A DNA stretch of 10,056 nt, from positions 1 to 10,056 of the forward strand of contig CALFVE010000131.1 of assembly GCA_937928475.1 (NCBI GenBank). The letters are read 5' to 3'. The position numbers were made by a program, and so were the translations under genes. Below the pieces are notes generated by a model, which saw nothing but the letters and a program-made list of their open reading frames with translations, was not told where the DNA came from and ran no database searches. The DNA comes from an uncultured bacterium (lineage in GTDB: Bacteria; Armatimonadota; Zipacnadia; Zipacnadales; Zipacnadaceae). Shown here piece after piece: positions 1 to 5,271 of the stretch. How positions within the stretch are numbered: position 1 is the first letter of the stretch; each line of letters starts with the position of its first letter.

Positions 1-270
1 CTCCGGGGTTTGCAGGAGGCCTGCAATTTGCTCCAGCGTAGCGCCCTGCGCCGGGATGCTCCCCGCCTTGAAAGACACCGCCGGCGCAAAGGCGAGGTTG
101 GTGCCTGCGCTGGCGCAGAGCGCGTCCGTGGTCGCGTCGCCGAAGGAGGTCTCCCCCCGGTCGCTGCCCACGGTGCTCAGTTCGCCGTTGTCCACCGCGT
201 ATACGTAGTACGCGGCTACCAGCAGGCCCAGCAGCGCCGCTCCCGTGATAATCCGCCAGTTGGTTTTCAT
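1..270 (-). CDS. Signal-anchored protein resembling a 5'-nucleotidase C-terminal domain (partial, 3' end outside window)
   Basis: Reads on the minus strand from ATG at 270 to the left edge without a stop (90 residues visible). Residues 1-5 are short and basic, residues 6-26 are hydrophobic (IITGAALLGLLVAAYYVYAV), so this is a signal peptide or N-terminal membrane anchor. The mature part starts almost at once with ETSFGDATTDAL (40-51), then NLAFAPAVSFKAGSIPA (58-74). This resembles the start of 5'-nucleotidase C-terminal domains (PF02872: a G-(N/D)-x-x-(A/T)-DA-(L/I) motif, then a hydrophobic strand and a G-x-I-x-x-G turn), here without the metallophosphatase domain that normally precedes it. 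The ATG lies 5 bases after the prfB stop, so the two are probably co-transcribed; GGAGAG at 290-285 is a distant, weak ribosome site. The domain call rests on pattern recognition over a short stretch. An unrelated secreted protein remains possible. Confidence 0.6.
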   Translation of the reverse strand, partial: MKTNWRIITGAALLGLLVAAYYVYAVDNGELSTVGSDRGETSFGDATTDALCASAGTNLAFAPAVSFKAGSIPAQGATLEQIAGLLQTPE

Positions 271-275
271 CGCTC

Positions 276-1386
276 TCACTTGCTCTCTCCCGCCGAACTC
301 AGAAGATAGGCACGGATGAAGGCATCAAGATCGCCGTCCAGTACTGCCTGTACATTGCTCGTCTCCACGCCCGTGCGCAGGTCTTTCACCAGCGTATACG
401 GTTGCAGCACGTAGGAGCGAATCTGGTTGGCGAAGGAAATCTCGCCTTTCTCGCCGCGCAGCCCCTCGATCTCCTGCCGCCGCCTCTCCCGCTCCCTTTG
501 AGCCAGCCGCGCCTGCAGCACCTGCATGGCCGCCCGCCGGTTGGCGTGTTGCGAACGGTCTCCCTGCGACGAAACCGTAATTCCCGTCGGCAGGTGGGTA
601 ATCCGCACCGCCGAGTCGGTCTTGTTGACATGCTGGCCGCCGGCGCCGCTGGAGCGGAAGGTTTCCACCCGCAAGTCCTCCGGCGGGATGGCGATCTCCT
701 CCTGCTCCGGCACTTCCGGAATGACGTCCACGGAAGCGAAACTGGTATGCCGCCGCTTCGAGGCGTCAAAGGGTGACAGGCGCACCAGCCGATGCACTCC
801 CGCCTCCGCTTTCAGATAGCCGTAAGCATAAGGCCCGGCCACGCGGAAAGTAACGTTGCGCAGCCCCGCTTGTTCGCCATCCACCGAAGACACCAGTTCC
901 ACCTGATAGCCTCGCTCCTGCGCCCACATCTGGTACATGCGCAGCAGCATCTGGGCCCAGTCACAGGCCTCGGTCCCGCCCGCTCCCGCCGTGATGGTCA
1001 CGATGGCGTTGGCCGCGTCATACGGCTCGCCGAGAACGGCGGCCAATTGTAGTTTCTCAAACTGCTTCCGCGCCTCGGCCAGGCTGGTCTCCAACTCCGC
1101 CTCCAGTTCCGGCTCCTCGCCGTCGCCCGCTAGTTCGACGAGAACGGGTAGGTCCTCCAGGCGCTTGCGCAGGTCCTCCCAGGGCTGCAGGCTATCGCGC
1201 AGGTTGCTGATCTGCTGCATGAGTTCCTGCGCCTGCTCCGGATTATCCCACAGATCGGGCTTCTCGCTGGCCTCCACCAGTCGGGCCAGTTCCTGCTCGC
1301 GCCGGCTCAGGTCAAAGGCGATCCCTCACTTCGGCGAAGGATCGGGTCAGCGCTTCGACCTCTTGCACAACCTCGGGCGATACCAT
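276..1386 (-). CDS. prfB: Peptide chain release factor 2 (RF2), programmed +1 frameshift
   Basis: RF2 recognises UGA and UAA stop codons and triggers hydrolysis of peptidyl-tRNA on the ribosome. The gene is in two frames: ATG at 1386 opens 24 codons (MVSPEVVQEVEALTRSFAEV, then RDRL) ending at CTT-TGA (1317-1312). Skipping T1314 joins GAC (1313-1311) to 345 more codons, giving 369 residues against 365 in E. coli RF2. The RF2 codon-recognition motif SPF is at residues 204-206 and the catalytic GGQ, in SSGAGGQHVNKT, at 249-251, within one residue of E. coli numbering. RF1 would carry PxT instead of SPF. GAGGA (1400-1396) sits 9 bases before the chosen ATG. Without the frameshift, a caller would start at GTG 1277 and lose the N-terminal coiled region. 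The downstream gene starts 5 bases after the stop. Confidence 0.96.
1311..1330 (-). promoter_or_regulatory. prfB programmed +1 ribosomal frameshift site
   Basis: On the minus strand codons 21-25 read AGG GAT CGC CTT TGA followed by C. The slippery CTT, in-frame TGA and following C match the classic CTTTGAC of bacterial prfB, and a purine-rich AGGGA (1326-1322) lies four bases before CTT, where the internal Shine-Dalgarno-like stimulator sits in E. coli. Both flanking frames encode RF2-like sequence (EVRDRL before, DLSRREQEL after), which shows the shift is real and not a sequencing error. In known systems low RF2 slows UGA decoding and favours the shift, so RF2 controls its own level. Confidence 0.94.
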
Positions 1387-1460
1387 TGCATGTTTTCCTC
1401 TATTCTTAGACAATCGGGCCTGCACATTGGTTGCCGACCTCGCGGCCGGCAAGCAAATAC

Positions 1461-1489
1461 AAGATACCACAGGCAGCCCCGTGGCTCAA
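1461..1489 (-). promoter_or_regulatory. Candidate sigma70-type promoter for prfB
   Basis: On the minus strand TTGAGC (1489-1484) and TATCTT (1466-1461) are separated by 17 bases, each matching four of six consensus positions. It would start transcription near 1454 and give a leader of about 68 bases. That leader would contain an inverted repeat, TTGCCG/CGGCAA at 1431-1436 and 1447-1452 with a 10-base loop. This is the best candidate in the gap but an unproven match. Confidence 0.4.
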
Positions 1490-1623
1490 GGCCGGCTCTC
1501 GCGGCGGCTACGGCGTCCCGCCCTGCGCCTCGGGGAACCCGCAGGCAGCCCCAGGTGTCTGAAGACTGCGCGCCCGAGCCGCGGCCGTCGTCATGCCAGG
1601 CAACACACGGTAGGCATTCTGGG

Positions 1624-2985
1624 ATGAAACACAACGCCGGACTAGCCGTCGCAACACTAGGCTTCACAGTACTGGCCCTTGCGCTTATGGCCCCGCCCGC
1701 CCGCGCGGGGTTTCCCTACAACGGAGGCTTTGAGCAGATAGACAAGGGGCTCCCGGTGGGCTGGACCGCCGAGGGGACCTGGCTGGTCGAGGGTCAGAAA
1801 CCTTACGCCGGCAAGAAATCAGCGCTGCTCCCGGGCGAGGCCTCCCAGGCAGGGGATCGCCTGGTGAGCGCCGGGTACCGCTTCGCTCGACGGGGCGACG
1901 TGCTCACCGTGCATCTGGCCTATCTCAGCCCGACCGGCGGGGTCGTGGTAGGACTGATCCCCTGTGACGCGCTGGGGGCGAGGGTGGGCAGGTGGAGCGT
2001 CTGCTCCTCGCTGCCGGCGTCCCCCAGTTGGCAGGTGCAGGAGGTGAAGTTCGCACTCACCCCAGAGGCCTTCCCGGAGGGCGCGGCCGCCGTACGGGTA
2101 TACGTGGGAGCCGAACAGGACGCGGTTAACGCCTGCTTCGACGAGGTTCGCCTGAAAGGCGGCAGCGGGGACGCTCCGATTGGTGGCCGCCTTGCCGCCG
2201 GCGGCGAGGCCTCGGCACGGCCCAATCTGCTCAGGAACCCGGACTTCGACACCAGACCGGACGGAACTCTGCCCGGTTGGTTGCTGCTGGCTGCGCCCGG
2301 CTTTGCCGATAGTTGCGAGACGGAAACCGACGGCGGACTGGTGTTGCGCTCCGGAAAGCAGCCCCTGGCCTGGATTTCTGTCCCGGTAAGCGCCGATCTG
2401 GCCTTGCCTTACGAGGTCAGCGTGGCCTATCGCGAGATAGCCCCGCCCGGCTTCTCGGTGCTGGCGCGAGTTCGCGATCCCGAGGAGCTCGGCGACGTGT
2501 GGATGCAAGAGGCGGCTGCCCGGCACCCGGGTGACGGCGGCACGATTGTCTGCCGTCTTCCGCGATTGAGCTCGCAATCCCAGACGGCGCTGATAGAGGT
2601 GGCCCTGCTGTTGGGTCCCGGCGACGGCCAGAGGGTGGTCGTGACCAGCGCTGCCCTGCGACCCGAGCCGGTCAGCCTGTCGGTGCGCCCGGTGGCTATG
2701 ACCGGGGAGTTCGCCCATGTCAAGGACGTGCAACTGTTCATCTCGGCAGTGAACAACACCGACCGGCCCCTTCGCCCTACGGCTCACCTGAAGGTGCTTG
2801 ACGCAGAACAGAAAGCCGTGTTCTACGAGCCGCGCCCGGTGAAGATTGGGCCGCAGAGCGCCGGCTATTTTCCGGTCAAGCCCAAGCTAACCCGCCCCGG
2901 CGACTACGTGCTGCTGGTGCGCTTGCTAGAGAACGGCCGAGACCTGGGCAGCACGACCTATGCCTTCCGGGTCTCGGGAGAATAA
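1624..2985 (+). CDS. Secreted protein with two CBM-like modules and an Ig-like C-terminal domain
   Basis: A 453-residue protein with a clear signal peptide: basic start, hydrophobic 7-22, cleavage probably after PPARA (residue 28). Residues 29-178 form a module starting NGGFEQIDKGLPVGW and ending CFDEVRLKGG. Residues 200-348 repeat the plan, starting NLLRNPDFDTRPDGTLPGW. An 'N-x-x-F ... G-x-P-x-GW' opening followed by a beta-rich jelly roll is typical of carbohydrate-binding-like (CBM4/9 or galactose-binding-like) modules. Residues 350-450 look like an Ig/FN3-type sandwich with no enzyme motif. The open frame extends upstream to 937, but that part runs antisense to prfB; ATG 1624 is chosen for the signal peptide, with GGTAGG (1609-1614) 9 bases before it. 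No partner is adjacent on the same strand, so it is probably monocistronic. The function, perhaps binding surface or external glycans, is inferred from fold only. Confidence 0.8.
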   Translation: MKHNAGLAVATLGFTVLALALMAPPARAGFPYNGGFEQIDKGLPVGWTAEGTWLVEGQKPYAGKKSALLPGEASQAGDRLVSAGYRFARRGDVLTVHLAYLSPTGGVVVGLIPCDALGARVGRWSVCSSLPASPSWQVQEVKFALTPEAFPEGAAAVRVYVGAEQDAVNACFDEVRLKGGSGDAPIGGRLAAGGEASARPNLLRNPDFDTRPDGTLPGWLLLAAPGFADSCETETDGGLVLRSGKQPLAWISVPVSADLALPYEVSVAYREIAPPGFSVLARVRDPEELGDVWMQEAAARHPGDGGTIVCRLPRLSSQSQTALIEVALLLGPGDGQRVVVTSAALRPEPVSLSVRPVAMTGEFAHVKDVQLFISAVNNTDRPLRPTAHLKVLDAEQKAVFYEPRPVKIGPQSAGYFPVKPKLTRPGDYVLLVRLLENGRDLGSTTYAFRVSGE

Positions 2986-3066
2986 GCGAGACGGGCAGGG
3001 GTAGGCGCCGGTTCGGCTCTGTGCCGGTCCGCTTCTTCCCGCTCGCCTTCGACGGTGAAAACGCCC

Positions 3067-3092
3067 AGCCGCAAGAGGCCCCGCTCGCGGCT
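3067..3092. terminator. Possible bidirectional terminator hairpin between convergent genes
   Basis: AGCCGC (3067-3072) pairs with GCGGCT (3087-3092), and after a two-base bulge GAG (3075-3077) pairs with CTC (3084-3086) around a six-base loop. On the plus strand it is followed by a short T-rich TTTCT; on the minus strand by GGGCGTTTTC. It lies between the convergent stops at 2985 and 3124, where a terminator is expected, but the T-tracts are poor. Confidence 0.35.
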
Positions 3093-3123
3093 TTCTGCCT
3101 AGCTGTTGGCCTGCCTCGGCCGG

Positions 3124-3525
3124 CTAGAACTTGCGCTGCATGCGCAGCACGCCGACGTCCGCGGCGGGCTCCAAACCCGGCTCCGCTTGCGCCTGCGCGT
3201 CGTGGTAGACTAGGCCGCCTGTTATCTTTACCGCCACGCGGGCATCCTCGCGCCCGGCTAGGCGGCGCAGTTCGGCCTCAAAGCAGCCCTGCGCGTTCGC
3301 CTTCCCGCTCCAGCGGTCGTAAATTTCCTCGCCATAGCAGACGGTGATCTCTACCGGCCACACCTCCGAATAGACCCCCAGCGCGTCTTGCCACACCGGC
3401 GGCGCCACTCTCCCGTAAACCCAAAGGGCTTCGCTGCTTTCGGCCGGCGTTCCCTCAATTCCCTGGGCGAGGCCAAGCCCCGTCACTGCCAGCAGTGCCA
3501 ATCCGAGGATGGTGCCACGGGACAT
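3124..3525 (-). CDS. Small secreted protein, probable single beta-sandwich domain
   Basis: A 133-residue protein. Residues 1-20 (MSRGTILGLALLAVTGLGLA) are a signal peptide with probable cleavage near residues 20-22. The rest alternates hydrophobic and polar residues as in a beta sandwich: VYGRV (37-41), VEITVCYGEEIY (58-69), a GKANAQGCFEAEL turn and strand (74-86), VAVKITGGLVYHD (97-109) and a terminal DVGVLRM. The pattern 'V-x-G-x-V ... V-x-V ... A-x-x-G-x-F' recalls transthyretin-like or carboxypeptidase-regulatory-like domains, but it is too short to assign firmly. Cys63 and Cys81 could form a disulfide after export. Two ATGs compete: GGAGG at 3537-3533 is only about two bases from ATG 3531 and eight from ATG 3525, so 3525 is preferred. 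It is convergent with the CBM-like gene and divergent from the lpxC operon. No specific function can be given. Confidence 0.75.
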   Translation of the reverse strand: MSRGTILGLALLAVTGLGLAQGIEGTPAESSEALWVYGRVAPPVWQDALGVYSEVWPVEITVCYGEEIYDRWSGKANAQGCFEAELRRLAGREDARVAVKITGGLVYHDAQAQAEPGLEPAADVGVLRMQRKF

Positions 3526-3559
3526 GAGCATCCCCTCCGGGAAGGACAGGTCTAGCCCC

Positions 3560-3588
3560 TTTATTTTACCTTGCATGGCACATGACAA
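3560..3588 (-). promoter_or_regulatory. Candidate promoter for the small secreted protein gene
   Basis: On the minus strand TTGTCA (3588-3583; five of six consensus positions) is 17 bases from AATAAA (3565-3560; four of six) in one of the few AT-rich patches of the window. Transcription from near 3553 would leave a leader of about 28 bases carrying the GGAGG ribosome site. A TAAAAT three bases upstream (3568-3563) is a better -10 but would give only a 14-base spacer. Confidence 0.5.
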
Positions 3589-3772
3589 AACCTTGAGCAA
3601 ATAATTCTGGTGCAAGGACACGAGGGCCGTGCGGCGCGCACCTGTGGTGCCCCCAGGACGACTGTGCGCCGGACCTTCTTGCCTGCCGTCCTCGCGGGAC
3701 CGTGAGCGGTGCGACTGCCTTCTTGTCCCCTCCCGCAGGAAGAGGACTCGGGGCGAGGCAGCGCAGGGGTAA

Positions 3773-3787
3773 GCGTGTGTTACACGC
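3773..3787. repeat. 15-base inverted repeat, candidate operator
   Basis: GCGTGT (3773-3778) and ACACGC (3782-3787) are perfect inverted copies around GTT, giving a 15-base dyad. It is centred about 40 bases upstream of the -35 box at 3820, near -76 relative to the inferred start, a position used by dimeric activators. No known regulator consensus is recognised. A six-base arm can occur by chance. Confidence 0.35.
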
Positions 3788-3819
3788 GGCCATCCGACAG
3801 CCCTTTCCCCAGGACCGCG

Positions 3820-3849
3820 TTGACAGGGTCTCCCGGCCCGGCTTATACT
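3820..3849 (+). promoter_or_regulatory. Near-consensus sigma70-type promoter of the lpxC operon
   Basis: TTGACA (3820-3825; perfect -35) and TATACT (3844-3849; five of six) are separated by 18 bases. Transcription would start near 3856, about 33 bases before the ATG at 3889, leaving a short leader that contains the ribosome site GAGGT (3877-3881). This also rules out starts upstream of the promoter for the first gene. No other comparable promoter is seen before 8396, so it probably drives all four genes. Confidence 0.75.
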
Positions 3850-3888
3850 CGGCCTGAGCACCGAACCGCGTCGGCCGAGGTGACGGTG

Positions 3889-4428
3889 ATGGTTCCCTCC
3901 GGAGACCCGGACCGCGAAGAACTCCTGCGCCGCATCGCCAGGCTGGAGGCGCAGGTGGCGGCGCTGCAAAGCCGGACGGCGACCGGCACGGCTCACGAGT
4001 ATAAGAGCAAGGCGCGGATCGGCAGTTGGCCGCTGATACATATCGCCAGCGGCATGGACCCGGTTACCGGCAAGCCGCTGGTGGCTCGCGGAGTCATCGC
4101 CTTGGGCAATGTGGCGATCGGAGTGTTGGCCATGGGAGGAGTAGCCTGCGGCGGGATTGCCGTCGGCGGCTTCGCGTTGGGTCTGATCAGTTTCGCAGGC
4201 ATGGCCCTGGGCTTGCTCATCAGTTTCGGGGGGCTTTCGATGGGCACGGTGGCCATCGGCGGCCTCGCGGTGGGCTGGCTGGTCTGGGGCGGAGTCGTGC
4301 TGGGCTACTATGGGGCCGGCGGGGCGGCGGCCGTGGCTCATTCCCTGGATGAGTTTCTTCGCAACCCCGCAATCCCCGAGTTGCTGCGTCGCTTGATTCA
4401 AGCGTTGCTGGAGGCGGGGCGTGGCTAG
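3889..4428 (+). CDS. Uncharacterised protein with glycine-phased pentapeptide-like repeats
   Basis: A 179-residue protein. Residues 8-28 (DREELLRRIARLEAQVAAL) form a short coiled coil. Residues 38-67 (from YKSKARIGSWPLIHIASG to the basic VAR) resemble the header of a widespread uncharacterised family whose members continue as ARGxIAxGxxAxG. Residues 68-144 then repeat G-x-(hydrophobic)-(A/S)-(hydrophobic) every five residues: Gly at 68, 73, 78, 83, 88, 93, 98 and 108, then in a register shifted by one at 114, 119, 124, 129, 134, 139 and 144. The tail (145-179) is an amphipathic helix. Strict period five suggests a small-residue solenoid like a pentapeptide-repeat beta helix. Membrane-embedded helices are the alternative, and no signal peptide is visible. 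ATG 3889 is supported by GAGGT seven bases upstream and by the promoter position. The end overlaps lpxC by 8 bases. Function unknown. Confidence 0.8.
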   Translation: MVPSGDPDREELLRRIARLEAQVAALQSRTATGTAHEYKSKARIGSWPLIHIASGMDPVTGKPLVARGVIALGNVAIGVLAMGGVACGGIAVGGFALGLISFAGMALGLLISFGGLSMGTVAIGGLAVGWLVWGGVVLGYYGAGGAAAVAHSLDEFLRNPAIPELLRRLIQALLEAGRG

Positions 4429-5266
4429 GCGGCGTACCTTGGCACAGGCGGTTTCCCTGCGCGGCCAGGGAGTGCGCAGCGGTCAGCAGATAGAGGTGCG
4501 GATCGAGCCCGCGCCTTGCGGGGAGGGCCTCCGTCTGACTCGGCGCGACTCCGGCGAGGGCTGGCCGCTGCATCTGTCCGCTGCCTTCGTCGGCTCCGGC
4601 TGCACGGCGGTAGGCACTCCTCAGAGTCACGTCGCCTATGTGGAGCATCTGCTGGCCGCCTGCGCGGGGCTGGGCCTGAGCGACGCTCACGTGCTGGTGG
4701 ATGGCCCGGAAATTCCCCTCTTGGACGGTAGCGCCTGGCCCTGGGTCGAACTGCTGGGCGAAGCTGGCCTGGAGGAGAGCGAAGTGGAGAATCCGCCGCT
4801 GGTGGTCGCCGAGCCGGTGATCGTGCAGGACGGCCTGGCCTTTGTACTGGCTCTGCCCGCCGAAGAGGTGGTTCTCACCTACATCCTGGACCATCCTCAC
4901 CCGCTCATCGGGAGGCAGTGGGCGGAGTTCCGGCCCGCCGAAGAGGACTTCGCGACCGCTTTGGCCCCGGCGCGGACCTTCATCACGGAAGCCGAGGTGC
5001 GCGCCGCGCAAGCGCAGGGCTTGCTGCGAGGCGGCTCGGAGGCCAACGCCATCGTGATCTACGAGGACCGGCTCTCGGCGGAGCCGGGCCTCCCCGCGGC
5101 CTTCGCGCGCCACAAACTCCTCGACCTCTCCGGTGATCTCTATCTACTGGGCCGACCCCTGCAGGCGGCCCTGACCGCTTGCCAGTCCGGGCATCGCCTG
5201 AACCACGCACTGGCGCGAGCCCTGCTCGCCTCGCAAAGCCTAGAGAAGCCGTCGGCAAAGGAGTGA
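4421..5266 (+). CDS. lpxC: UDP-3-O-acyl-N-acetylglucosamine deacetylase (LpxC)
   Basis: LpxC is the cytoplasmic zinc enzyme that removes acetate from UDP-3-O-acyl-GlcNAc, the committed step of lipid A synthesis. In the 281-residue product the family motifs appear in order: TLAQAVSLRGQGVRSG (6-21), VEHLLAACAGLGLSDAHV (74-91), PEIPLLDGSAWPWV (96-109), ARTFITEAEV (184-193), GGSEANAIV (204-212), HKLLDLSGDLYLLGRPL (231-247) and SGHRLNHALARALL (256-269). Expected zinc ligands His76, His231 and Asp235, the catalytic base Glu75, Lys232 and His258 are all present. The usual GLHSG of the first motif reads GVRSG, and GGSLDNAIV reads GGSEANAIV. At 281 residues it is slightly shorter than E. coli LpxC (305). 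The start is GTG 4421, with GGAGG (4410-4414) six bases upstream inside the preceding gene, so translation is probably coupled. No other lpx gene is adjacent. Confidence 0.93.
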   Translation: MARRRTLAQAVSLRGQGVRSGQQIEVRIEPAPCGEGLRLTRRDSGEGWPLHLSAAFVGSGCTAVGTPQSHVAYVEHLLAACAGLGLSDAHVLVDGPEIPLLDGSAWPWVELLGEAGLEESEVENPPLVVAEPVIVQDGLAFVLALPAEEVVLTYILDHPHPLIGRQWAEFRPAEEDFATALAPARTFITEAEVRAAQAQGLLRGGSEANAIVIYEDRLSAEPGLPAAFARHKLLDLSGDLYLLGRPLQAALTACQSGHRLNHALARALLASQSLEKPSAKE

Positions 5267-5271
5267 CCATC

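Larger units (their letters stand above)
3526..3888. other. Divergent intergenic region between the small secreted protein gene and the lpxC operon
   Basis: This 363-base stretch has no convincing gene. It holds a candidate minus-strand promoter on the left (3560-3588) and a strong plus-strand promoter on the right (3820-3849), with a 15-base inverted repeat (3773-3787) between them. A small GTGCG-GCG-CGCAC hairpin lies at 3629-3641. Short open frames here lack ribosome sites and domain-like sequence. The middle (about 3600-3770) is GC-rich, with nothing else I can name. Confidence 0.6.

Noticed and set aside
937..1623. Long plus-strand N-terminal extension of the CBM-like protein
   Set aside because: It runs antisense through prfB and has low-complexity Ser/Arg composition; ATG 1624 starts a clean signal peptide.
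1819..2787. 322-codon open frame on the minus strand
   Set aside because: It is antisense to the CBM-like gene, has no recognisable domain and is the kind of long empty frame expected in GC-rich coding DNA.
3709..3888. Longer N-terminus for the repeat protein from ATG 3709
   Set aside because: It would start upstream of the TTGACA/TATACT promoter, and the added residues are non-conserved-looking and Pro/Ser-rich; ATG 3889 has a good ribosome site.
4090..4323. DNA tandem repeat under the glycine-phased protein repeat
   Set aside because: The periodicity is at the protein level; the 15-base units differ in sequence too much to be a DNA tandem array.
3526..4401. Upstream extension of the small secreted protein to about 425 residues
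   Set aside because: The extension is antisense to the repeat protein and lpxC; GGAGG eight bases before ATG 3525 and the signal peptide fix the start.
4220..5113. 297-codon open frame on the minus strand over lpxC
   Set aside because: The plus strand encodes an unmistakable LpxC, and this frame is Arg/Pro/Gln-rich without domain features.
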